DNA of 64,000 bases, from assembly GCF_014397785.1 (NCBI RefSeq), contig NZ_VZQQ01000013.1, positions 144,100 through 208,099 on the forward strand, written 5' to 3'. Positions 27,697 to 36,649 of this stretch are shown in pieces. A model generated the notes under the pieces. It was given only the letters and a program-made list of their open reading frames with translations, ran no database searches and was not told where the DNA came from. The translations under genes and the position numbers were made by a program. Position 1 is the stretch's first letter; each line of letters begins with the position of its first letter. Source of the stretch: Paraburkholderia podalyriae. GTDB taxonomy: Bacteria; Pseudomonadota; Gammaproteobacteria; Burkholderiales; Burkholderiaceae.

Positions 27697-27999
27697 GCCG
27701 CCTGCGTTCGCGACGCGCGGGCGCTCCCGTCGTTCCCCGTGGTTCCCCATCCGGCGCCGCGCCGCCTTTCCCCGGCCGTCGCGCCGGACGTGTATCATTC
27801 GCACCTTGCGCCGTTTTTGCGCCAGCGATTCCCGTATCGTCGAACATTGGGGCGTGACCCGTTCGCCACCCGTTGTCGGACGCGGCGCGAGCGCCGGCCG
27901 CGCCCGACTCCGCTCGACGCCGCCGCGCCACGCGCGGCATACCGGCCGCCCAGGGCCGCCGGGAACCGCCCGAACCCCTTTCCGTGACCGCCAGACCCG

Positions 28000-29601
28000 A
28001 TGTCAGTCTCCGAACTCAAACGCCGCCGCACGTTCGCGGTCATTTCCCACCCGGACGCGGGTAAAACCACACTCACCGAAAAGCTGCTGCTGTTCTCGGG
28101 CGCGATCCAGATCGCCGGTACCGTGAAGGGCCGCAAGAGCAACCGCTACGCGACGTCCGACTGGATGGAAATCGAAAAGCAACGCGGCATCTCCGTCGCG
28201 AGCTCGGTGATGCAGTTCGAGTACGGCGATTGCGTGATCAACCTGCTCGACACGCCGGGCCACGAGGACTTCTCCGAGGACACCTACCGTGTGCTGACCG
28301 CGGTCGATGCCGCCGTGATGGTGATCGACGGCGCGAACGGCGTCGAAGCGCAGACGCTGAAGCTGCTGGAAGTCTGCCGCAGCCGCAAGACGCCGATCGT
28401 CACGTTCATCAACAAGCTCGACCGCGAAGTGCGCGAGCCGCTCGAACTGCTCGACGAAATCGAGCAGCATCTCGGTGTGTCGGCGGTGCCGTTCACGTGG
28501 CCGATTGGCATGGGCAAGGATTTCCAGGGCGTCTACGACGTCCAGCGCGACCAGGTGCGCGTGTTCCGCGCCGGCCAGGATACCGCTGGCGGCGCGGTCG
28601 AAACGCTGCAGGCGTTGAGCGACGAGGAAGGCGAGCGCCGTTTCGGCCATGCCTGGGTGCGCGCGAAGGAAGAGATCGACCTGATCAGCGGCGCGACGCC
28701 CGAGTTCGACCGCGAGCAGTTCCTCGCCGGCCAGCAGTCGCCGGTGCTGTTCGGCTCGGCGATCAACAACTTCGGCGTGAAGGAAATTCTCGACGCGCTG
28801 GTCGACCTCGCGCCGCCGCCGTCGATGCGCATGACCGTGCAGCGTCCCGTGCAGCCGGAAGAGTCGAAATTCACCGGCGTCGTGTTCAAGGTGCAGGCGA
28901 ACATGGACCTCGCGCACCGCGACCGCGTCGCGTTCATCCGCGTGTGCTCGGGACGTTTCGAGCGCGGCATGGCCGTGAAGGTCACGCGCTCGAACAAGAC
29001 GTTCCGCGCGAACAACGTGGTCACGTTCCTGTCGCAGCGTCGCGAGACGGTGAGCGAGGCGTATCCGGGCGACATCATCGGGATTCCGAATCACGGTACG
29101 CTAAGTCTCGGCGATACGCTGACCGAAGGCGAGCAGCTACAGTTCGTCGGCCTGCCGTTCTTCGCGCCGGAAATTTTCCAGACCGTCGAAGTGGTCGATC
29201 CGATGCGCGCGAAGCAGCTCGGCGAAGCGCTGAAGCAGCTCGGCGAGGAAGGCGCGATTCAGGTGTTCCGTCCCGAAGCGGGCGGCCTGATTATTCTCGG
29301 CGCGGTCGGGCAACTCCAATTCGAAGTGGTGTCGCACCGTCTGTCGACCGAATACAAGGTCGACGTGCGCATGGCGCCGGCACGTTACCGCCTGTCGCGC
29401 TGGGTGACCTGCGACGATCCGTCAGAACTGCGCCGCTTTACCGATTCGTACTCGGCGCGGATCGCGCTCGATGCGTCCGATGCGCCGACCTATCTGGCCT
29501 CGCATGTATCCGAGATCGAAGTCGCGCAGAAAGCGTGGCCGAAGATCGTGTTCAACGAGTTGCGCGAGCACTCCGGCGCGCCGTTCAGGAAGGCGATGTA
29601 A
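28000..29601 (+). CDS. prfC: Peptide chain release factor 3
   Basis: This 533-aa GTPase recycles RF1/RF2 from the ribosome after termination. GTP-binding motifs are HPDAGKTT (17-24), DTPGHEDF and NKLDRE. The sequence DWMEIEKQRGISV is the RF3 switch region. Length agrees with E. coli RF3 (529 aa). No clear ribosome binding site precedes the ATG. A perfect terminator follows the stop, so it is probably monocistronic. Confidence 0.97.
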   Translation: MSVSELKRRRTFAVISHPDAGKTTLTEKLLLFSGAIQIAGTVKGRKSNRYATSDWMEIEKQRGISVASSVMQFEYGDCVINLLDTPGHEDFSEDTYRVLTAVDAAVMVIDGANGVEAQTLKLLEVCRSRKTPIVTFINKLDREVREPLELLDEIEQHLGVSAVPFTWPIGMGKDFQGVYDVQRDQVRVFRAGQDTAGGAVETLQALSDEEGERRFGHAWVRAKEEIDLISGATPEFDREQFLAGQQSPVLFGSAINNFGVKEILDALVDLAPPPSMRMTVQRPVQPEESKFTGVVFKVQANMDLAHRDRVAFIRVCSGRFERGMAVKVTRSNKTFRANNVVTFLSQRRETVSEAYPGDIIGIPNHGTLSLGDTLTEGEQLQFVGLPFFAPEIFQTVEVVDPMRAKQLGEALKQLGEEGAIQVFRPEAGGLIILGAVGQLQFEVVSHRLSTEYKVDVRMAPARYRLSRWVTCDDPSELRRFTDSYSARIALDASDAPTYLASHVSEIEVAQKAWPKIVFNELREHSGAPFRKAM

Positions 29602-29628
29602 AGCCGCGAGTTCGCTGGTTCCGAAGGC

Positions 29629-29658
29629 AAAAAGCCGCGTCGTTCGACGCGGCTTTTT
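29629..29658. terminator. Rho-independent terminator after prfC
   Basis: A perfect GCCGCGTCG-TT-CGACGCGGC stem is flanked by an A-run and a T-run of five bases. It can work in both directions and lies 28 bp after the prfC stop. Confidence 0.9.
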
Positions 29659-29772
29659 GCTTTGCGGTCGCGACAACGTCCCGCGCCAGCACGCGACTTC
29701 GCCTATGCTGACGGAACTACCCGCCCCGCCGCGAAGCCGGCTCCGATTCCTGTCCAACCGCATGGAGCGCCC

Positions 29773-32208
29773 GTGACCGTTCGCAACCTCGACGCCTTGT
29801 TTCGCCCGAAATCCGTCGCCGTGATCGGCGCGTCCGAGCGGCCGGGCAGCACCGGCGCGATGGTCTGGGCGCGTGTGCTGGAAGGCGGCTTCGACGGCCC
29901 GCTGTGGCCGGTCAATCCGAAGCACGCGACGCTCGGCGTCCACCCGGTGATTTCCGACGTCGGCGATCTGCCGCAGCCGCCTAACGTCGCGGTGATCTGC
30001 ACGCCGCCCGCGACGTGGCCCTCGTTGATCCATAAGCTCGGTGGCATGGGCACGCGCGCCGTGATCATCGTCGGCGAGGTGCGCAGCGATGAAGACCGGC
30101 TCGAGCTGCGGCACGCGCTGTCGGCGGCGCGACCGCATCTGCTACGCATCGTCGGACCGGGCAGTCTCGGCGTGGTGTCGCCGGCATTCGGCGCGCATCT
30201 GGGCGCGCCGTCGTGCACGGTCAAGGCGGGTGGCGTCGCCTGGGTGTCGCAGTCGAATGCGCTGACCAACGCGGTGCTCGGCTGGGCGCGGGCGCGCGGG
30301 CTCGGTTTTTCGCACGCGGTGGCTCTCGGCGCGGAGGCCGACGTCGATGCCGGCGACGTACTCGATTACCTCGCGAGCGACGCCGGCACCCGCGCGATCC
30401 TGCTGGAACTCGACAGTGTGCGGGCGGCGCGCAAGTTCATGTCGGCCGCGCGCGCGGCGGCGCGCAACAAGCCGGTGCTCGCGCTGCGCTCCGGGCGCGA
30501 CGACCCCGCCGACGGTCTCTATACAGCGGCGTTCCGGCGCGCGGGCCTCGTGCGCGTCGACGCACTCGACGATCTGCTCGACGAAATCGAAACCCTCGGC
30601 GTCGGCCGGGTGGCGGCGGGCGCCACCGCGACGCTGATCACCAGCGACAGCGGTCTTGCGACGCTCGCGCGCGACGCGTTCGCCGCCGCCGGCGGCCCGC
30701 TCGCGCCGTGGCCGGCCGCGGCGTCGGACGCGCTGCGCGAGGCGCTGCCGCAGGCGGTCGGCGGCAATCCGCTGCTGCTCGGCGACGGCGCGCGTCCTGA
30801 GCACTTCGGCGCCGCGCTGAAGCTGCTCGGCGAGTATCACGAGACCGGCACCGCGTTCGTGGTGCACGCATCGACGCATGGCGCGCCGGTCGATGACGTC
30901 GCGCAGACACTGATCGAGCATCAGCGCTTTGCGTATCGCGGGCTCCTCGCATGCTTCTTCGGCGGCGTCGATGCGGCGAGGCGCGACGCGCTGCACGCGC
31001 AGGGCATCCCGGTGCACACGACGCCGCAGCGGCTCGCGCGCGCGTTCGCGCGTCTGGTCGATTACCGGCTGGGACGCGAGTTGCTGATGCAAACGCCAGA
31101 GGGCCTGCCCGCGCAGATTCCCGAGGCGATCGATGCCGCCCAGGCGCAGGCTCGCGAAGCGTTGGCGGCGGGCGAAAGTGAGCTTGTCGGGGACGCGGCG
31201 GCGCGGTTTCTGGCGCGCTTCGGGCTGCGGGTGGAGGGTGCCGAAGGGGTGGGCGCCGACGCACAGCGAGCCGATGCGGACGGCGCGGCAAAAGCCATCG
31301 TCGACGTCGCCATCGAACTGCACGATGACGATAACTTCGGCCCCGTGTTCCGTTTCACCGCGCCGCCGGTCGACGGCGTTTCCAACGGGTTGCGCGTCTA
31401 TGGCCTGCCGCCGCTCAATCCGATGCTCGCGCGCGACATCGTCACGCGTTCGCACTATGCGAGGCTGGTCGCGCCGGAGCCGACGCTCGCGGCATTGACG
31501 GCGGTGTCGCAAGCGGTTTGCGACGTGCGCGAGGTCGTCGGCCTGTCGTTGAAGCTCAGGGTCTACCGGGATCGCGTGACGGTGGTCGATCCGCTGTTGC
31601 GTGTCGGCGCGCAGCGCAGTCGTCTGGCGATCATGCCGTATCCGCGGCGCTTCGAGGAAACGATCGACTGGCAGGGCATGCGCGTGACGGTGCGACCGAT
31701 TCGCCCGGAAGACGAAAACGCGCATCGCGATTTCGCGCAGGCGATGACGCCGGAAGATTTGCGCCTGCGCTTTTTCGGCGCGGTCGGCGCGTTCGACCAC
31801 TCGCAACTCGCGCGCATGACGCAGATCGACTACGACCGGGAAATGGCGCTGATCGCAACAGTCGACAACGAAGACGGCGTCGCGCAGACGCTCGGCGTGG
31901 TGCGCGCGGTGGCCGATCCCGACAACGAGACGGCCGAATTCGCGGTGACCGTGCGCTCGGACCAGAAGGGGCGGCGCCTCGGCCAGTTGCTGATGCAGCG
32001 GATCATCGCGTACGCGCGGGCGCGCGACACGCACTGGCTGGTCGGTGAAGCGTTGCGCGAGAACACCGCGATGATCGCGCTCGCGAGGGCCAGCGGTTTC
32101 ACGATCACGCGGACCGATGACCCCGGTGTGGTCGGTTTCCGGATGGCGCTCGACGAAACGGCGGGGGCGGACCCGAAGTCCTCCGCGCAGAACCGGCCGC
32201 CGCGTTGA
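29773..32208 (+). CDS. Pat-type protein acetyltransferase (acyl-CoA synthetase-like plus GNAT)
   Basis: This 811-aa protein starts at the GTG at 29773 with GGAG 5 nt upstream. It has a CoA-binding Rossmann domain (RPKSVAVIGASERPGSTG), succinyl-CoA-ligase-like domains (to about 450), a degenerate ATP-grasp part (about 460-630) and a C-terminal GNAT acetyltransferase (637-795, with QKGRRLGQLLM as CoA loop). The layout is that of Pat/YfiQ, which acetylates and inactivates acetyl-CoA synthetase. It is about 75 residues shorter than E. coli YfiQ, and the deficit falls in the ATP-grasp region. It stands alone between prfC and a convergent gene. Confidence 0.88.
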   Translation: MTVRNLDALFRPKSVAVIGASERPGSTGAMVWARVLEGGFDGPLWPVNPKHATLGVHPVISDVGDLPQPPNVAVICTPPATWPSLIHKLGGMGTRAVIIVGEVRSDEDRLELRHALSAARPHLLRIVGPGSLGVVSPAFGAHLGAPSCTVKAGGVAWVSQSNALTNAVLGWARARGLGFSHAVALGAEADVDAGDVLDYLASDAGTRAILLELDSVRAARKFMSAARAAARNKPVLALRSGRDDPADGLYTAAFRRAGLVRVDALDDLLDEIETLGVGRVAAGATATLITSDSGLATLARDAFAAAGGPLAPWPAAASDALREALPQAVGGNPLLLGDGARPEHFGAALKLLGEYHETGTAFVVHASTHGAPVDDVAQTLIEHQRFAYRGLLACFFGGVDAARRDALHAQGIPVHTTPQRLARAFARLVDYRLGRELLMQTPEGLPAQIPEAIDAAQAQAREALAAGESELVGDAAARFLARFGLRVEGAEGVGADAQRADADGAAKAIVDVAIELHDDDNFGPVFRFTAPPVDGVSNGLRVYGLPPLNPMLARDIVTRSHYARLVAPEPTLAALTAVSQAVCDVREVVGLSLKLRVYRDRVTVVDPLLRVGAQRSRLAIMPYPRRFEETIDWQGMRVTVRPIRPEDENAHRDFAQAMTPEDLRLRFFGAVGAFDHSQLARMTQIDYDREMALIATVDNEDGVAQTLGVVRAVADPDNETAEFAVTVRSDQKGRRLGQLLMQRIIAYARARDTHWLVGEALRENTAMIALARASGFTITRTDDPGVVGFRMALDETAGADPKSSAQNRPPR

Positions 32209-32250
32209 GCGGCTGACATCGCAGCCCGTTCAACGCACGGCATCACCCTC

Positions 32251-32796
32251 TCAAGCTGCCAACTTCAGCGCCGCCTCATCCACCTGCGCGCGCGTGACAG
32301 ACAGCTCATCGAGCCATGCCTGCGCATACGTGGCGCCGGTTTCGCGCTCGAGCCGCGCGATCGTGGCCGCGCAGCGGTTCGCGTCCTTCAGCGTCGAAAT
32401 GAACGATTTCACCGACTCCCCGCCCTTGAACGCGTCGTACAGCGGTACCCGGATTTCGTCGGGCAGCGGACGTGTGGTCCATTGATACGGCTTGCCGTTG
32501 AACGTCAGCGACGGCGGCAGCACGCGTTCCTTGCGCGCGGCCGGAATCAGGCCATAGGTACGCGCCGCTTCGCCGATCTGCTCGGCCGAAAACAGCTCGT
32601 CGGGCGTGATGTCGAATTGCCGGATGAACGTCTCGATGCTTTGCATCGCGGCGGCGCGGTCGTCGCGGCGCTTCTGCGCGTGAGCGACGATGTCGCGTAG
32701 TTCGTCGGCTTCTTCCGCCGTGATCGTGAAGCTCGACTGCTTCTGCTGGAGTTCGGAAAAACGCTGGAATTCGGAATCGGTCAGAAGTTTGGCCAT
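32251..32796 (-). CDS. Hypothetical protein with weak H-NS-like features
   Basis: This 181-aa soluble protein begins MAKLLTDSEFQRF. The N-terminal half is helical and charged, with IETFIRQFDITPDELF resembling the AEYDLTAEELGF linker of the H-NS protein at 26.9 kb. A central TFNGKPYQWTTRPLPDEI stretch and a C-terminal helical part follow. No family is recognised with certainty. It is convergent with the Pat gene (42 bp between stops). Codon use fits the genome. Confidence 0.65.
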   Translation of the reverse strand: MAKLLTDSEFQRFSELQQKQSSFTITAEEADELRDIVAHAQKRRDDRAAAMQSIETFIRQFDITPDELFSAEQIGEAARTYGLIPAARKERVLPPSLTFNGKPYQWTTRPLPDEIRVPLYDAFKGGESVKSFISTLKDANRCAATIARLERETGATYAQAWLDELSVTRAQVDEAALKLAA

Positions 32797-32898
32797 TGCT
32801 CAATCGATGCGCGCGCATGAGCCCGTCATGCGGCGTAGTTTTGGAAGGGCCGCCATTCTAAACCATGTGCGCGAGCGCGCCGCTGGGTAGCTTGCCGA

Positions 32899-33750
32899 TC
32901 ATGCGGCCTGCTCGTGGAACATCGACAGCGCCTGCACCGTGTCGCGCAGCAGCGTGGTGGCCGCTTCGAGCGTCGGCGCGACGTATTCGTCGATCCGCCG
33001 CAGATACGGGCAGGTCAGCACCGCGATCGCCTGTCCTGACGGCGCGAGTATCGGGAACGTCACGTCGGTGACGCCGAACGTCTGCTGGCTGTCCTTCTGC
33101 CAGAAGCCCGCCGCGCGAATGCGCTCGCAGGCCTCCTCCAGCGCGTCGCGATCGAGCGTCACTTCGCCCTTCACCTTCGTGTGCTCGGCTAGCATCTGCT
33201 GACGCTGCTCGACGCTCTGGAACGCGAGCATCACGCGTCCCGAGCCGGTGTCGATCAGGCCGACCCGCGAGCCGAGCCGCACCGACATGCCCCACGTGCC
33301 CGGCCCGTCGACCTGCGCGATCACCAGCAGGTTGCCGCGGTCGTAGACGGCGAGGTGGCACGACTGCTCGGCCGCGTCGGCGAAGCGCTGCATCAGCGGC
33401 AGCGCTTCGGCGATCAGCCGGTTCATCGGCGGATGACGATGCGCGAGCGCGAACAGCTTCAGACCCAGCGAGTACCGGTCGCCGGCCGCCGAGCGCACCA
33501 CGTATTGCCGCGCGACCAGACGTTCGAGCATCCGATACATCTCGCTCGCGTTGCGGCCCAGCTGTCGCGTGATTTCGGCGCGCGTCAGGCCCTCCTTCTG
33601 CTCGGACAGCAGCTCGAGAATGTCGAGGCCCTTGTCCAGAGCGGGGGCGCGGTAGCGGTCGTCGTCTTTGTCTTCGGCTTCCATCGTCGGGGTCGGGGAA
33701 TTCCGTTTGGGGTTCCCATTATCTGGTGCGCGCGGGCGAGTGCGTGACAT
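32899..33750 (-). CDS. IclR-family transcriptional regulator
   Basis: An N-terminal winged helix (from ALDKGLDILELLSEQKEGLTRAEITRQLGRN) is followed by the IclR effector domain. Starting at 33750 gives 283 aa; MEAEDK at 33684 would give 261 aa and is equally possible, since neither has a good ribosome binding site. Longer starts would cover the AT-rich operator region. It is divergent from an aldo/keto reductase operon for deoxysugar breakdown and probably controls it, most often as a repressor lifted by a pathway intermediate. Confidence 0.9.
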   Translation of the reverse strand: MSRTRPRAPDNGNPKRNSPTPTMEAEDKDDDRYRAPALDKGLDILELLSEQKEGLTRAEITRQLGRNASEMYRMLERLVARQYVVRSAAGDRYSLGLKLFALAHRHPPMNRLIAEALPLMQRFADAAEQSCHLAVYDRGNLLVIAQVDGPGTWGMSVRLGSRVGLIDTGSGRVMLAFQSVEQRQQMLAEHTKVKGEVTLDRDALEEACERIRAAGFWQKDSQQTFGVTDVTFPILAPSGQAIAVLTCPYLRRIDEYVAPTLEAATTLLRDTVQALSMFHEQAA

Positions 33751-33831
33751 TTCGCGAACTGGATGCCACAGGTCCAGGGAAAATCCGGGCATCCGCGACG
33801 CGTAGTCTTCTTGACTTGGGAAAATTCGAAT

Positions 33832-33859
33832 ATGAATAATACGTTCATTAGTGAATGAA
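33832..33859. promoter_or_regulatory. Operator candidate between IclR and sugar operon
   Basis: ATGAA-N7-TTCAT (33832-33848) and TTCATT-AGTG-AATGAA (33844-33859) are overlapping inverted repeats in an AT-rich stretch between the divergent genes. IclR sites are often short AT-rich dyads of this kind. Confidence 0.55.
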
Positions 33860-33941
33860 TGCACGCTTGAGCGGTGCGCGAGTGTATCCGCCGCATCTTG
33901 CCGCCGCATGGTAAAAAGACCACACATCTGGAGACACGCTC

Positions 33942-34982
33942 ATGTCGGCATCGATCGAATCGAAGATCGGGCAGCGGCGCCGTATCGGCCGCGGCTCGTT
34001 GCAGGTGGGCGGATTGGGGCTCGGCACGGCGCCACTCGGCGGCCTGTACCGCGACCTGTCCGACGAGGATGCCCACGCGACCGTCGCCGCCGCCTGGGAC
34101 GCGGGCGTGCGCTACTTCGACACCGCGCCACATTACGGCCACACGAAGGCCGAGCATCGGCTCGGCACCGCGCTGCGCCACTACCCGCGCGGCGAGTACG
34201 TGCTGTCGACCAAGGTCGGCCGCCGCTTCGTGCCGCGCACGTCGCCGCTCGACGACCGCGAAGGCTGGCAGAATCCGCTGCCGTTCGAAGCGATCTACGA
34301 CTACACGCACGATGGCATTCTGCGTTCGTTCGAGGACAGCCAGCAGCGCCTCGGCATCATCGACATCGACATTCTTCTCGTGCACGACATCGGCCGCGTC
34401 ACGCACGGCGACCAGCATCCGCACTACTGGCGGCAACTGACCGAAGGTGGCGGCTTCCGCGCGTTGGAGCGCCTGCGCTCGACCGGCGCGATCAAGGCGG
34501 TCGGTCTCGGCGTCAACGAAGGCGGGGTGATCCTCGACGCGATGGCCGAGTTCGATATCGATTGCGCGTTGCTCGCGGGCCGTTATACGCTGCTCGAGCA
34601 GACCACCCTCGACGACTTGCTGCCCGCCTGCGAAGCCCGCGGCGTCAGCATCCTGCTCGGCGGCGCGTTCAATTCGGGCATTCTGGCGCGCGGCGTCGAA
34701 GGCGATCTGAAGTTCAATTACGGCGCTGCGCCGCCCGAGGTGATCGAGCGCGTCGCGCGTCTGGAGGCAGTGTGCCGCGCGCATAACGTGCCGCTCGCCG
34801 CCGCCGCGTTGCAGTTTCCGTATGCTCATCCGGCGGTGGCCACCGTGCTGACCGGCGCGCGCAGTGTCGACGAATTGCGCGAGAACGTCGCGTCGTTCGA
34901 GCGGCCGATCCCCGCGGCCCTGTGGTCCGCATTGCGCGACGCGGGCCTGCTCGACCCCCGCGCGCCCGCGCCCGAGGACTGA
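33942..34982 (+). CDS. Aldo/keto reductase, L-fucose dehydrogenase type
   Basis: This 346-aa TIM-barrel oxidoreductase has the aldo/keto reductase active-site residues Asp and Tyr in YFDTAPHYG, Lys in STKVGR and His in LLVHDI. In the non-phosphorylating pathway this family oxidises L-fucose (or a similar aldose) to its lactone with NAD(P). GGAGACA precedes the ATG. It is the first gene of a four-gene operon whose other members fit the next steps. D-threo-aldose or L-galactose activity is possible. Confidence 0.88.
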   Translation: MSASIESKIGQRRRIGRGSLQVGGLGLGTAPLGGLYRDLSDEDAHATVAAAWDAGVRYFDTAPHYGHTKAEHRLGTALRHYPRGEYVLSTKVGRRFVPRTSPLDDREGWQNPLPFEAIYDYTHDGILRSFEDSQQRLGIIDIDILLVHDIGRVTHGDQHPHYWRQLTEGGGFRALERLRSTGAIKAVGLGVNEGGVILDAMAEFDIDCALLAGRYTLLEQTTLDDLLPACEARGVSILLGGAFNSGILARGVEGDLKFNYGAAPPEVIERVARLEAVCRAHNVPLAAAALQFPYAHPAVATVLTGARSVDELRENVASFERPIPAALWSALRDAGLLDPRAPAPED

Positions 34983-34988
34983 CCGACC

Positions 34989-35819
34989 ATGCCGATCGAC
35001 GCTCACCAGCACTACTGGGACCCCGCGCGGGGTGACTATGAGTGGCTGACGCCGGAGCTGAAAATCCTCTACCGGCCGTTCGGCCCCGACGATCTGAAGC
35101 CGTTGCGCGAACAGGCCGGCATCGAGCGGACCGTGGTCGTGCAGGCCGCGCCGACGCTCGACGAAACCCGCTACCTGCTCGACATCGCGCGGCACGAGCC
35201 GTCGATCGCGGGCGTGATCGGCTGGGTGCCGCTGCTGCTACCGAACGCGCCCGAGATGATCGAGGCGCTCGCGCGCGAGCCGAAGTTCAAGGGCGTGCGG
35301 CCGATGCTGCAGGACCTGCCCGACGACGGCTGGATCGCGAACCCCGACCTTGCGCCGGCAATCGACGCGCTGATCGCGCACGATCTCGCGTTCGATGCGC
35401 TGATCTACGCGCGCCACGTGCAATACGTCGAGATCTTCGCGCAGCGTTTTCCGGCGCTGCGCATCGTGGTCGATCACGGCGCGAAGCCGCCGATCCGCTA
35501 CGGTCACGCGGGCTTTCAGGTGTGGCGCGAGGCGATCACGCGGCTCGCCGAATTCCCGCAGGTGCACTGCAAGCTGTCGGGTCTCGCGACCGAGGCGTCG
35601 CCCGGCTGGACCGAGGACACGCTGCGGCCCTACATCGAGCATCTACTGACCTCGTTCGGCCCCGCGCGGCTGATGTGGGGTAGCGATTGGCCCGTGCTCG
35701 AACTGAACGGCGACTATCTGCTGTGGCATTCGGTGGCGACCACGCTCGTCGCGTCGTTGAGCGACGCCGAGCGCGACGCGGTGTTCGGCGACAACGCCGC
35801 CGCGTTTTACCGGCTTTGA
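34989..35819 (+). CDS. Amidohydrolase-family sugar lactonase (L-fuconolactonase type)
   Basis: This 276-aa metal-dependent hydrolase begins MPIDAHQHYWDP, the HxH motif of the amidohydrolase COG3618 group, which includes L-fucono-1,5-lactonase and L-rhamnono-lactonase. Later metal or catalytic residues are VVDHGAKPP and MWGSDWPV (Asp). It follows the dehydrogenase gene by 6 bp. It should open the lactone to L-fuconate. Confidence 0.88.
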   Translation: MPIDAHQHYWDPARGDYEWLTPELKILYRPFGPDDLKPLREQAGIERTVVVQAAPTLDETRYLLDIARHEPSIAGVIGWVPLLLPNAPEMIEALAREPKFKGVRPMLQDLPDDGWIANPDLAPAIDALIAHDLAFDALIYARHVQYVEIFAQRFPALRIVVDHGAKPPIRYGHAGFQVWREAITRLAEFPQVHCKLSGLATEASPGWTEDTLRPYIEHLLTSFGPARLMWGSDWPVLELNGDYLLWHSVATTLVASLSDAERDAVFGDNAAAFYRL

Positions 35820-35853
35820 ATTTCGTTAGCAGCCCATTCAACTGGAGTCGTAG

Positions 35854-36597
35854 ATGACACAAAGACTGGCCGGCAAAACGGCCCTGATCACCGCGGCGGG
35901 ACAAGGTATCGGTCTCGCGACCGCCGAGCTGTTCGCGCGCGAAGGCGCGCGCGTGATCGCCACCGATATCCGCATCGACGGACTCGCCGGCAAGCCGGTC
36001 GAGGCGCGCAAGCTCGACGTGCTCGACGGCGCGGCGATCAAGGCGCTCGCCGCCGAAGTCGGCACGATCGACGTGCTGTTCAACTGCGCGGGCTTCGTGC
36101 ACGCGGGCAATATCCTCGAATGCAGCGAGGAGGACTGGGACTTCGCGTTCGACCTCAACGCGAAGGCGATGTACCGTATGATTCGCGCGTTTTTGCCGGC
36201 CATGCTGGAGAAGGGCGGCGGCTCGATCATCAACATGTCGTCGGCGGCGTCGAGCGTGAAGGGCGTGCCCAACCGCTTCGCGTATGGCGCGTCGAAGGCC
36301 GCGGTGGTCGGGCTCACCAAGGCCGTCGCCGCGGACTTCGTCACGCGCGGTGTACGCTGTAACGCGATTTGCCCGGGCACGGTGTCTTCGCCGTCGCTCG
36401 AACAGCGAATCGCCGTGCAGGCTCAGGAGCAGGGCGCGGCGCTCGATGCGGTGCAGGCCGCATTCGTCGCGCGTCAGCCGATGGGCCGCATCGGCAAGCC
36501 GGAGGAGATCGCCGCGCTCGCGCTGTATCTCGCGTCCGACGAGTCGTCGTTCACGACGGGCCAACTCCATGTGATCGACGGCGGCTGGTCGAACTGA
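35854..36597 (+). CDS. SDR dehydrogenase, 2-keto-3-deoxy-L-fuconate type
   Basis: This 247-aa short-chain dehydrogenase has the nucleotide-binding glycine motif TAAGQGIG (14-21), the NCAG motif, a catalytic Ser in NMSSAAS and YGASK as the YxxxK pair. In this operon it would oxidise 2-keto-3-deoxy-L-fuconate to the 2,4-diketo acid. It lies 34 bp after the lactonase gene. ACTGGAG lies about 8 nt before the ATG. Confidence 0.9.
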   Translation: MTQRLAGKTALITAAGQGIGLATAELFAREGARVIATDIRIDGLAGKPVEARKLDVLDGAAIKALAAEVGTIDVLFNCAGFVHAGNILECSEEDWDFAFDLNAKAMYRMIRAFLPAMLEKGGGSIINMSSAASSVKGVPNRFAYGASKAAVVGLTKAVAADFVTRGVRCNAICPGTVSSPSLEQRIAVQAQEQGAALDAVQAAFVARQPMGRIGKPEEIAALALYLASDESSFTTGQLHVIDGGWSN

Positions 36598-36649
36598 TTC
36601 TGATTGATTGACGAACCGAACTCTACTGAAAGAAAAGGGAAGTGCAACG

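Larger units (their letters stand above)
27253..27999. other. 747-bp intergenic region with direct repeats
   Basis: No supported gene lies between hns and prfC. A 22-bp sequence occurs twice (27329-27350 and 27675-27696), and part of it a third time at 27639-27653. A CGCCAGC/GCTGGCG hairpin lies near 27500. Open frames here lack ribosome binding sites. The region looks like remnants of a dispersed repeat. Confidence 0.5.

Noticed and set aside
27098..27940. Long minus-strand frame across hns and the repeat region
   Set aside because: It runs antisense through hns and through a dispersed repeat, with no ribosome binding site or known domain.
30142..32034. 630-codon minus-strand frame opposite the Pat gene
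   Set aside because: Antisense composition and no motif; the plus-strand gene has clear Rossmann and GNAT domains.
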